Positions 1-7,255 of a stretch of 27,617 nt of DNA are shown piece after piece; position 1 is the first letter of the stretch, and each line of letters starts with the position of its first letter. This DNA is from JANFXS01 sp022791155 (GTDB taxonomy: Bacteria; Bacillota; Clostridia; Lachnospirales; Anaerotignaceae). The position numbers and the translations under genes are program-made. Below the pieces are notes generated by a model. That model was not told the origin of the DNA. It saw nothing but the letters and a program-made list of their open reading frames with translations, and ran no database searches. The stretch is from assembly GCA_949743895.1 (NCBI GenBank), contig CATJUX010000024.1, positions 1 through 27,617 of the forward strand, given 5' to 3'.

Positions 1-10
1 AAAATCGCTA

Positions 11-38
11 TTGAAAAATAAATTTGTTATGATATAAT
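11..38 (+). promoter_or_regulatory. Promoter of the serC-serA leader
   Basis: TTGAAA (11-16) and a perfect TATAAT (33-38) are separated by 16 bp. Transcription would begin near 45, just upstream of the T-box leader, so the whole riboswitch would be included in the transcript. This is a sequence match to sigma-A type promoters only. Confidence 0.7.
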
Positions 39-78
39 TATTTTTAATTTTATTTTTGAAAATTGTATACAAAATAAA

Positions 79-320
79 ATGACGATGACAAAAGCTAAGT
101 TTGAGAAGGCAAACTCAGAGAGCCGGCGTTTGGTGCAAGCCGGATTTGCGCATATCAAATGTTCCACTTTTACAGTTGCCGGCGATGAGCCGGAAGGGTT
201 CGCCCTTTAACGCGGCAAGAGAGGGCATTGGTTTTGACCATGCCAATTCGGGTGGCAACGCGGGAATTTCCCGTCCCAAAACGTGTTTGCTTTCAAGCGG
301 CGTTTGGGACGGTTTTTTTG
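79..320 (+). promoter_or_regulatory. T-box riboswitch, serine specifier, controlling serC-serA
   Basis: The leader carries the T-box signature GGGTGGCAACGCGG (250-263), which pairs with the ACCA end of uncharged tRNA. Stem I landmarks are visible: an AGAGAG element near 117 and a GGTGCAAGCCGG loop near 132-143. The specifier at 163-165 reads UCC, a serine codon, in the usual position followed by A. A terminator hairpin follows, CCGTCCCAAA (271-280) against TTTGGGACGG (303-312), with a run of T at 313-319. The T-box and terminator strands can form alternative structures. By family knowledge, uncharged tRNA-Ser would stabilise the antiterminator and allow transcription of serC and serA when serine is short. 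A long open frame across this leader is not a gene. Confidence 0.93.
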
Positions 321-357
321 TTATAACAAAGTTATCTGTTTCAAGGAGGACATATAT

Positions 358-1446
358 ATGAACAGAGTTTTTAATTTTTCAGCCGGGCCTTCAATGCTTC
401 CTTTAGAAGTTCTTGAAAAAGCCCAAAAAGAATTTGTCAGCTATGGCGAAACGGGCATGTCTGTGATGGAGATGAGCCACCGCTCCAAAGACTATGAAAA
501 CATAATCTTTTCGGCAGAAGCCACACTCAGGGAGCTTATGAACATTCCTGAAAACTACACAGTGCTATTTCTTCAGGGCGGAGGAAGCACCCAGTTTGCA
601 ATGATACCTCTCAATTTGATGAACAAAAACAACAAGGCCGATTATGTCAAAACAGGCCAATGGAGCAAAAAGGCTATATCCGAAGCTGAAAAATATGGCA
701 AAGTGAACGTTGTTGCTTCTTCTGAAGATGCCGTTTTCAACTACATACCAGAGCTTGATTCTTCAAAGTTTGACAAAGACGCCGACTATTTCTATATGAC
801 GCTCAACAACACAATATATGGCACACATATCCCTGATTCCAAAATTCCTAACACAAATGGTGTGCCAATTGCAGCGGACATGAGCTCAAACATATTGGCT
901 GAAAAATATGACATATCAAAATTTGGCCTCATATTTGCCGGGGCACAAAAAAACCTTGGCCCCGCCGGAGTCACTGTTGTTATAATAAGAAACGATCTCA
1001 TTGGGAACGAAATGGACATAACGCCAACAATGCTCAAATATTCAACTCATGCCAAAGAAAAATCGCTCTATAACACACCCCCGACATATTCAATATATTT
1101 TGCCGGGCTTGTGTTTGAATGGGTGAAAAAAATGGGCGGCGTTGAAGCAATGGAAAAAATAAACCGCGAAAAAGCAGCAATGCTCTATGATTTTCTTGAC
1201 AATTCAAAGCTTTTCAAAGGAACTGTTGTTCCAAAGGACAGATCGCTTATGAACGTTCCTTTCATTCTTCCAAACGAGGAGCTCAATTCAAAGTTTATAG
1301 CCGAGGCAAAGGCCAAAGGCTTTGTGAATTTGAAAGGCCACCGCACTGTTGGCGGCATGAGAGCTTCCATATACAACGCAATGCCTGTTGACGGCGTCAA
1401 AAAGCTTGTTGAATTTATGGGCAAATTTGAAACTGAAAACAAATAA
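358..1446 (+). CDS. serC: Phosphoserine aminotransferase
   Basis: PLP-dependent class V aminotransferase, cytoplasmic. It converts 3-phosphohydroxypyruvate and glutamate to O-phosphoserine and 2-oxoglutarate, the second step of serine synthesis. The 362-residue product matches the usual family length. It opens with the typical RVFNFSAGPSMLP, contains the phosphate-binding LQGGGSTQF (about residues 72-80), and has the PLP lysine at K198 in GAQKNLGPAG. The ATG at 358 is chosen because AAGGAGGA lies 7 bp upstream and homologues begin here; the frame is open further upstream but that part is the T-box terminator. serA follows after 21 bp, so the pair is one operon under the serine T-box. Confidence 0.97.
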   Translation: MNRVFNFSAGPSMLPLEVLEKAQKEFVSYGETGMSVMEMSHRSKDYENIIFSAEATLRELMNIPENYTVLFLQGGGSTQFAMIPLNLMNKNNKADYVKTGQWSKKAISEAEKYGKVNVVASSEDAVFNYIPELDSSKFDKDADYFYMTLNNTIYGTHIPDSKIPNTNGVPIAADMSSNILAEKYDISKFGLIFAGAQKNLGPAGVTVVIIRNDLIGNEMDITPTMLKYSTHAKEKSLYNTPPTYSIYFAGLVFEWVKKMGGVEAMEKINREKAAMLYDFLDNSKLFKGTVVPKDRSLMNVPFILPNEELNSKFIAEAKAKGFVNLKGHRTVGGMRASIYNAMPVDGVKKLVEFMGKFETENK

Positions 1447-1467
1447 TGAACGTGGAGGAAACACAAC

Positions 1468-2643
1468 ATGTATAATATATTAACTCTCAACACAATTTCG
1501 GAAAAGGGGCTTAAAAAGCTGCCCGAAAACCTTTTCAATGTTTCAAGTGACATGCAAAATCCAGAGGGAATAATTGTGAGAAGCGCTGAAATGCACGATT
1601 ATAACGTGCCGGACTCACTTCTTGCCGTTGCCCGCGCCGGAGCTGGAACAAACAACATACCAATTGACGCCATGAGCGAAAAAGGCATAATTGTTTTCAA
1701 CACTCCCGGCGCAAATGCCAATGCAGTTAAAGAACTTGTTTTGACAGCCATACTCATATCATCAAGAAAAATTGTTGAAGGAATTGAATGGTCAAACAGC
1801 CTCAAAGGGAAAGAGAACATTGACAAGCTTGTTGAAAGCGGAAAGAAGCAGTTTGCCGGCCCTGAAATAAAAGGCAAAAAGCTTGGTGTGATTGGCCTTG
1901 GCGCCATAGGCGTTCTTGTTGCCAACGCGGCTGTGGCCCTTGGCATGGAAGTTATGGGCTATGATCCATATCTCTCTGTATACTCAGCATGGAGCATATC
2001 AAGTGAAGTTGAACTTGCCGATGGTGTGGAACCAATAATTTCCCAATGCGATTATGTGACAATTCATGTGCCGCTCAACGACAACACAAAAAATATGTTC
2101 AACGATGAAATGTTTTCAATGATGAAAAAGGGAGTTCGCCTTCTCAACTTCTCAAGAGGCGGCCTTGTGGAAACAGAAGCCCTCAGAAAAGCGCTGAAAG
2201 ACGGCATTGTTGACAAATATATAACAGACTTTCCAGATGAAGAGGTGCTCAACATGGACAATGTTTTGGCCATTCCGCACCTTGGCGCTTCCACACCAGA
2301 GTCTGAAGAAAACTGTGCCGAAATGGCCGCAACAGAGATAAAAGGCTTCCTCAAATATGGCACAATCAAAAATTCTGTCAACTTTCCAAACTGTGAGGCG
2401 CTCTACACAGGCAAAGCAAGGATCACAATTGCTCACCAGAACATACCAAACATGGTTGGTTCCATCACAGCCATATTTGCCAAAGAGAACCTCAACATTG
2501 ACAACATGATCAACAAATCAAAAGGACAATGGGCCTACACCATAATTGACCTTGACAGCCTCTGTGGCAAAAACGAAGCGCTTCTTGCAGACCTCAAAGC
2601 CCTTCCAGGAGTTAAAAAGGCAAGAATTGTGAGAGAAAAATAA
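1468..2643 (+). CDS. serA: D-3-phosphoglycerate dehydrogenase with C-terminal ACT domain
   Basis: NAD-dependent oxidation of 3-phosphoglycerate to 3-phosphohydroxypyruvate, the first committed step of serine synthesis. The 391-residue protein has a split substrate domain, a Rossmann fold with GLGAIG at 143-148, and a downstream YDP acidic turn that favours NAD. Catalytic signatures are NFSRGG (R230) and IPHLGAST (H271). Residues about 318-391 form an ACT domain, the usual serine sensor of this family. At 391 residues it is the short ACT type, without the extra intervening domain of about 530-residue enzymes. The RBS is GGAGG about 8 bp before the ATG. It is co-transcribed with serC. No phosphoserine phosphatase (serB) lies in this window. 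Confidence 0.96.
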   Translation: MYNILTLNTISEKGLKKLPENLFNVSSDMQNPEGIIVRSAEMHDYNVPDSLLAVARAGAGTNNIPIDAMSEKGIIVFNTPGANANAVKELVLTAILISSRKIVEGIEWSNSLKGKENIDKLVESGKKQFAGPEIKGKKLGVIGLGAIGVLVANAAVALGMEVMGYDPYLSVYSAWSISSEVELADGVEPIISQCDYVTIHVPLNDNTKNMFNDEMFSMMKKGVRLLNFSRGGLVETEALRKALKDGIVDKYITDFPDEEVLNMDNVLAIPHLGASTPESEENCAEMAATEIKGFLKYGTIKNSVNFPNCEALYTGKARITIAHQNIPNMVGSITAIFAKENLNIDNMINKSKGQWAYTIIDLDSLCGKNEALLADLKALPGVKKARIVREK

Positions 2644-2650
2644 GAATAAT

Positions 2651-2749
2651 AAATTTCCCATGACGAGTTCACAAAGTTTGCATGCAAAAGCAATTTTGAA
2701 AATGCGTGTTTCAAAGCCTGACTTGTGAACTTCGCTGTGGGAAATTTTT
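2651..2749 (+). terminator. Long hairpin downstream of serA
   Basis: AAATTTCCCA (2651-2660) and GAGTTCACAA (2665-2674) are mirrored by TTGTGAACTTC (2723-2733) and GTGGGAAATTT. They form a stem of about 24 bp with small internal loops, a long apical region of about 48 nt and a T-rich 3' flank. It is placed as the end of the serCA transcript. The size is larger than a usual intrinsic terminator, so it might also be a small inserted inverted-repeat element. Confidence 0.6.
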
Positions 2750-2778
2750 GTTTTGTCAAATCATTTTGAGAGAATATA

Positions 2779-2814
2779 TTGACAAATCAGTTTAGCAAGT
2801 ATACACTTTTGCTA
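2779..2814 (+). promoter_or_regulatory. Promoter of the MarR gene with overlapping palindrome
   Basis: TTGACA (2779-2784) and TACACT (2802-2807) are 17 bp apart. TAGCAA (2793-2798) and TTGCTA (2809-2814) form an inverted repeat that brackets the -10, the typical position of an autoregulatory MarR operator. The leader is very short and no strong RBS precedes the ATG at 2814, so translation may be weak or leaderless. Confidence 0.55.
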
Positions 2815-3290
2815 TGAAGAATGAGAATGCAAACAAATCAAATGATGATTCAAAAATCAGCGGAGCTTTTTTCAGAGTTGCTTCAAAAATTTCTGACATT
2901 GACAAAAAATCTGAATGTGAGCTCAACAATGAAAGCTATGTCAATGCAGAAATGCGCGTTGTCAAACTGATAAAGGAGCATGAAGGCGTTCATGTGACCA
3001 GACTGGCCGAAATGCTCGGCGTCACAAAAGGCGCTGTTTCCCAAACAGCCCTTAAACTTGAAAAAAGGGGGATATTGACGAAGGAAAAGGATCCAGACAA
3101 TCAGTCGCGGATTATGCTGACACTCACTCCAAAAGGCGAAAAGCTTTATTATGTGCATGAGGCATTCCACAAAGAGCTTGATGACCTGATCAGTGAAACG
3201 CTTTCTGGCGCAACAGAGGAAAACAGAATTTTTCTGAAAAGTTTTCTTGACACACTTGAAACAAAAATTCTTGGCATATACATAAAATAA
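2814..3290 (+). CDS. MarR family transcriptional regulator
   Basis: A 158-residue winged-helix regulator of MarR type. The recognition region is VTRLAEMLGVTKGAVSQTAL (about residues 61-80), followed by a wing reading EKDPDNQSRIMLTLTPKG. The N-terminal about 40 residues are charged and Ser/Asn-rich, longer than in a minimal MarR protein. It sits between serCA and a threonine/serine dehydratase on the same strand, with its own promoter. The palindromes at its own promoter and at the dehydratase promoter suggest it controls both, which is inference. The ligand is unknown; amino acids or phenolic compounds are possible. Confidence 0.85.
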   Translation: MKNENANKSNDDSKISGAFFRVASKISDIDKKSECELNNESYVNAEMRVVKLIKEHEGVHVTRLAEMLGVTKGAVSQTALKLEKRGILTKEKDPDNQSRIMLTLTPKGEKLYYVHEAFHKELDDLISETLSGATEENRIFLKSFLDTLETKILGIYIK

Positions 3291-3345
3291 AACTGTTTTG
3301 ACAAAATCGTCCCAAAGTTTTTGTTTCCAAAATATATCTCTAATT

Positions 3346-3374
3346 TTGACAAATGTGTATAGCAGCTATACTAT
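3346..3374 (+). promoter_or_regulatory. Promoter and perfect palindrome before the dehydratase gene
   Basis: TTGACA (3346-3351) is followed by TATACT (3367-3372, 15 bp spacing) or TACTAT (3369-3374, 17 bp). GTATAGC (3357-3363) and GCTATAC (3365-3371) form a perfect 7-bp inverted repeat around one base, covering the spacer and -10. A repressor bound here would block transcription. The sequence shares GTGTATA with the reverse complement of the site at the upstream MarR gene. Confidence 0.65.
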
Positions 3375-3386
3375 AAGGGGGATTTT

Positions 3387-4337
3387 ATGCTTCAGTTAAA
3401 AGACATTCAAACAGCAAAACTCAACATAAAAAATTATGTTCATCAAACGCCATTGATACATTCTTCAAACTTAAGCCGTGTGATTGGGAGCGATGTATAT
3501 TTCAAATGTGAAAACACACAAAAAACGGGCTCGTTTAAGGCTCGTGGAGCATTTAACAGGCTTTTGTCGCTGAGTTCTGAAGAGGTTAAAAATGGCGTTG
3601 TGTGCTATTCATCAGGCAATCATGCTCAGGCTGTGTGCTATGCTGCTTCTGTTCTCAAAATTCCATCATGGGTTTTTATGCCCAAAACAGCCATAAAAGC
3701 CAAAGTTGACGCTTGCCGTGACTATGGCGGAAACATCGTTCTTCATGGCAAAACGGGCGCCGATGCCTATCCAAAAGCGCTTGAATGCATGAAAGAAAAA
3801 AATCTTTTTTATGTCGATCCTGTTGAAGACTATGCAATCATGGCTGGCCAAGGAACGGTTGGCCTTGAGATCATGGAAGTGCTTCCTGACGCCGACACCG
3901 TTTATGTTCCTGTTGGCGGCGGCGGGCTTATTTCGGGAATAGCAGCGGCTGTCAAGGGAATTTCACCAAAAACAAAAATTGTTGGCGTTGAACCGGAAAA
4001 CATGAACTGCATGACGTCCTCTGTTTTGGCCAAAAAGATAACAAAAATTGAACGCCGCCATTCAATTGCCGATGGCCTTGCCGGCGATGCACCAGGCCCA
4101 AAAGCCTTTGAAAATGTTTTGGCCTATGTTGACGAAATGATAACTGTGACTGATGAAGAAATAACCGAAGCAATGAAGCTCATTATGCAAAGAACAAAAA
4201 TGTTCATAGAGCCCTCGGGCGCATGTGCATTTGCCGGGCTCATGTCCCAAAAAGCCGTTCATGGTCAAAAAAATGTCTGTGTCATTTCAGGAGGGAACGC
4301 CGACTTTAGTTTGCTTTCAGAATTGCTAAAAAAATAA
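3387..4337 (+). CDS. Threonine/serine dehydratase (threonine ammonia-lyase), PLP-dependent
   Basis: Fold-type II PLP enzyme of 316 residues. The PLP lysine is K51 in GSFKARGA, the substrate loop is SSGNHAQ (75-81), and the phosphate-binding glycine loop is GGGGLISG (177-184). It deaminates threonine to 2-oxobutanoate, or serine to pyruvate. The length and the lack of a C-terminal ACT-like regulatory domain place it with catabolic (TdcB-like) enzymes or serine racemase-like proteins rather than full-length biosynthetic IlvA. The RBS AAGGGGGAT lies just before the ATG. Its place after a MarR regulator and serCA suggests a role in serine/threonine use, for instance removing excess; substrate preference cannot be read from sequence. 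Confidence 0.88.
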   Translation: MLQLKDIQTAKLNIKNYVHQTPLIHSSNLSRVIGSDVYFKCENTQKTGSFKARGAFNRLLSLSSEEVKNGVVCYSSGNHAQAVCYAASVLKIPSWVFMPKTAIKAKVDACRDYGGNIVLHGKTGADAYPKALECMKEKNLFYVDPVEDYAIMAGQGTVGLEIMEVLPDADTVYVPVGGGGLISGIAAAVKGISPKTKIVGVEPENMNCMTSSVLAKKITKIERRHSIADGLAGDAPGPKAFENVLAYVDEMITVTDEEITEAMKLIMQRTKMFIEPSGACAFAGLMSQKAVHGQKNVCVISGGNADFSLLSELLKK

Positions 4338-4346
4338 AACAATTTT

Positions 4347-4392
4347 CCGGCGGCAAAGCTCAAATTTCATTTGCTGCCGGATTTTATATTTT
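4347..4392 (+). terminator. Intrinsic terminator after the dehydratase gene
   Basis: CCGGCGGCAAA (4347-4357) pairs with TTTGCTGCCGG (4370-4380) with one G-U pair and a 12-nt loop, followed by ATTTTATATTTT. It separates the dehydratase from the DUF1015 operon. The rest of the gap up to 4604 is AT-rich and includes a short AACAGCTGTT palindrome at 4521-4530; no clear gene is seen there. Confidence 0.85.
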
Positions 4393-4604
4393 AAATGAAA
4401 CAATCTTCAATTCTCATTTCAAAAATATCCAATTTCAACTGCACGGTTTTTTTGAAGCCAAAACAAAAATTCACATATATATATAATTTTTCAAACTGTG
4501 TTCATTGCTAAAATTTGTTTAACAGCTGTTCTTTTAATGGATTTTTTCCCTGTAATGTGGTAATATAAGTTAATTATTTATATTAACAATTCGAGGTGTT
4601 TTTT

Positions 4605-5843
4605 ATGGCAACTATACATCAATTCAGGGCGCTGCGCCCAGTGCCTGAAATGGCCGCTGAAATCTCATGCCCTCCATATGACACTATGAGCGAAAGCGAG
4701 GCACGGCGCATGGCAGACGGAAACCCGGTGTCGTTTCTCCATGTTGAAAGGGCCGAAATAGATTTTGGCTTAGGCGTCGATCCATACAGCGATGATGTCT
4801 ATTCAAAGGCAGCAGAAAATTTGAACAGACTGATTGAAAACGGGAGCCTGATTAAAGACGAACAGCCCTCGCTTTATATATACCGCCTCACAATGAACGG
4901 CCACAGCCAGACAGGCATTGTTGCCTGCACTTCAGTTGATGAATATGTCTGCGGCATTATAAAAAAACATGAGCTCACACGCGAGGAAAAAGAAGTTGAC
5001 AGAACAAAGCATATGCTGCGCTGTCATGCAAACACAAGCCCCGTTTTTCTTGCATATGATGACAGCATTGGAATAAACAAAGTTGTTGAAAACTGGGCAA
5101 GCTGCCACAGCCCAATATACAAATTCAAAACGTGGGACAAAATAGAACACACAGTTTGGATTATAAACAGCAATGAGGCCATAAAAGAGATTGTGCGCAT
5201 GTTCGAAAAAGTGCCATGCCTTTATATTGCAGACGGTCATCACCGCTATGCCTCAGCGGCCTCGGCACAAAAGTTTGAGGAATGTGAGAATGCTGAAAGT
5301 GAACGCAATTTCTGTCTTTCAGTTATATTTCCTCATGATCAGCTCAAAATAATGGAATATAACCGCCTTGTGAAGGATCTCAATGGCCTCACAGAAGATG
5401 AATTTATAGAAGAAATCACAAAAAATTTTTATATAATGCCGCATAATTTGCCAACGCCATTTAAGCCGTCAATGGCTCACCAGTTTGGAATGTATCTAAA
5501 TGGAAAATGGTATATACTCACTGCCGATCCTGAAAATATACCAGAAAATGCCATTGATTCTCTTGACGTTTCCATACTTCAAAACTTTCTTCTTGGGCCG
5601 GTTCTTGGCATAGACGATCCGCGCACAAACAGCCGCATAAGCTTTTTGGGCGGCATAAAGGGACTGAAAGAGCTGGAATTTCGCGTTGACTCAGGAGAAA
5701 TGAAGGTTGCTTTTTCAATGTTTCCAATGTCAATGGACGGTCTCATGGAAATTTCTGGCAAGGGCTTTATAATGCCCCCAAAATCAACATGGTTTGAGCC
5801 AAAACTGAGAAGTGGCCTTTTCATACATTCTTTTGACGAATAG
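4605..5843 (+). CDS. DUF1015 family protein
   Basis: A 412-residue cytoplasmic protein of the DUF1015 family (COG4198), no signal peptide. It starts with the family-typical MATIHQFRALRP and has SCPPYDTMS (21-29) and a strongly conserved-looking ADGHHRYASA at 209-218. I chose the ATG at 4605 because homologues begin here and CGAGGTG lies 6 bp upstream; a GTG at 4596 sits inside that RBS. The biochemical function is not established in my knowledge. In many Clostridia the family is encoded beside serC-serA, as here. The DGHHR motif resembles the active-site region of ParB/sulfiredoxin-fold proteins, including free serine kinases; that link is inference. trkA follows after 22 bp, so it heads that operon. 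Confidence 0.92.
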   Translation: MATIHQFRALRPVPEMAAEISCPPYDTMSESEARRMADGNPVSFLHVERAEIDFGLGVDPYSDDVYSKAAENLNRLIENGSLIKDEQPSLYIYRLTMNGHSQTGIVACTSVDEYVCGIIKKHELTREEKEVDRTKHMLRCHANTSPVFLAYDDSIGINKVVENWASCHSPIYKFKTWDKIEHTVWIINSNEAIKEIVRMFEKVPCLYIADGHHRYASAASAQKFEECENAESERNFCLSVIFPHDQLKIMEYNRLVKDLNGLTEDEFIEEITKNFYIMPHNLPTPFKPSMAHQFGMYLNGKWYILTADPENIPENAIDSLDVSILQNFLLGPVLGIDDPRTNSRISFLGGIKGLKELEFRVDSGEMKVAFSMFPMSMDGLMEISGKGFIMPPKSTWFEPKLRSGLFIHSFDE

Positions 5844-5865
5844 ACAAAAACATATGGAGGAAAAA

Positions 5866-7224
5866 ATGAAAATAATTGTTGTTGGAAGCGGCAAGGTTGG
5901 TTATACACTTTCTGAACAGCTGAACAATGAAGGCCATGAAATAACAATGATAGATCTGGACAGCAGCCGCTTGCAGGATGTTTCGTTTGCACTTGACATC
6001 AAATGCATAGCAGGAAATGGAACAAGCTATCGCGTTCAAAAAGAAGCGGGAGTTGAAAATGCAGATCTTCTCATAGCTGTCACAAACCACGACGAAATAA
6101 ACATGCTTAGCTGTCTCATAGCCAAAAAAGCCGGCAACTGCCAAACAATCGCAAGGGTGAGGAGCCCTGAATATTATGAAGAAATAGCATTCATACAGGA
6201 GGAATTGGGCCTTTCCATGTCCATAAACCCTGAACTTGCTGCTGCTGAAGAAGCGGCAAGGCTGCTTCAGTTCTCATCGGTTATCGACGTCGACTCATTC
6301 TCCCAGGGGCGTGTTAACCTTGTTCGCTTCAAAATACCAGAAAATTCCATATTAAACGGAATCAAAGTTCGCGAGCTTCCCTCAAAAATTGGCATGAACA
6401 CGCTTATATGCATTCTTGAACACGGCGGAAATGTTTACATTCCTGATGGAAATTCATCTCTTGAAACAGGGGATATAATATCGGTTATTGTTCCAATTGG
6501 AAATTCTGCTCAGTTTTTCCACAAAGTGGGGTTCAAAAACAAACGAATTTCATGTGTCATGATTGCCGGAGGCGGAACAACGGGATATTACCTTGCGAAA
6601 ATATTGCTGAAATCAAAATTCAAAGTGAAAATTATAGAACAGGACATTGCACGTTGTCATGTTTTAAGCGAGCTTCTGCCTGAAGCCATGATTATAAACG
6701 GCGACGCCACAGACCAACAGCTTCTCATGGAGGAGGGCATACGCGAAACTGAAGCCTTTGTGTCGCTCACAGACATTGATGAAGAAAACATAATGCTTTC
6801 GCTTTATGCCAATCATGTTTCAAACGCAAGGCTGATAACAAAGGTCAACCACATATCATTTGAGGAAGTTATAAAAGAGATACCAATTGGAAGTGTCATA
6901 TATCCAAAAAATATAACAGCTGAACACATCATACGATATGTGAGAGCCAAACAAAACTCGCTTGGAAGCAACATTGAAACAATGTATCGCATGGCGGACA
7001 ACCGTGTTGAAGCGCTTGAATTTATAGTTGCAGAAAATTCCAAAATCACAAATGTTCCTCTTGAGCAGCTGAAAACAAAAGACAATCTTCTCATTTGCAG
7101 CATACAAAGAGGCCGAAGTCTCATCACGCCTTCTGGCAAGGACTGTATAAACGTTGGTGACAAAGTGATTGTTGTCACAACGCACATTGGTCTTTCGGAT
7201 ATAAACAACATCATTTCTCAATGA
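5866..7224 (+). CDS. trkA: Trk system potassium uptake protein TrkA (NAD-binding RCK subunit)
   Basis: A cytoplasmic gating subunit of the Trk/Ktr potassium channel. The 452-residue length fits a duplicated protein: RCK_N with GSGKVG (7-12), RCK_C, a second RCK_N with GGGTTG (235-240), and a second RCK_C near the C-terminus. These domains bind NAD(H) or ATP and control the TrkH pore. The ATG at 5866 is used because GGAGG ends 5 bp upstream and the first beta strand starts immediately; the frame is open upstream into the end of the DUF1015 gene but lacks an RBS there. It is followed by trkH with a gap of 31 bp. Confidence 0.95.
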   Translation: MKIIVVGSGKVGYTLSEQLNNEGHEITMIDLDSSRLQDVSFALDIKCIAGNGTSYRVQKEAGVENADLLIAVTNHDEINMLSCLIAKKAGNCQTIARVRSPEYYEEIAFIQEELGLSMSINPELAAAEEAARLLQFSSVIDVDSFSQGRVNLVRFKIPENSILNGIKVRELPSKIGMNTLICILEHGGNVYIPDGNSSLETGDIISVIVPIGNSAQFFHKVGFKNKRISCVMIAGGGTTGYYLAKILLKSKFKVKIIEQDIARCHVLSELLPEAMIINGDATDQQLLMEEGIRETEAFVSLTDIDEENIMLSLYANHVSNARLITKVNHISFEEVIKEIPIGSVIYPKNITAEHIIRYVRAKQNSLGSNIETMYRMADNRVEALEFIVAENSKITNVPLEQLKTKDNLLICSIQRGRSLITPSGKDCINVGDKVIVVTTHIGLSDINNIISQ

Positions 7225-7255
7225 AAACACCGCACAACATATATTGGAGGCTGTT

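Noticed and set aside
101..361. 86-codon open frame before serC
   Set aside because: It lies entirely over the T-box leader and its terminator and has no ribosome binding site, so it is not a gene.
792..1037. Minus-strand open frames inside serC and serA
   Set aside because: Low-complexity shadows of strongly supported genes, with no RBS and no recognisable protein features.
4521..4604. Rex or other operator before the DUF1015 gene
   Set aside because: TTAACAA near 4583 has no matching left half, and AACAGCTGTT is a short self-complementary sequence expected by chance.
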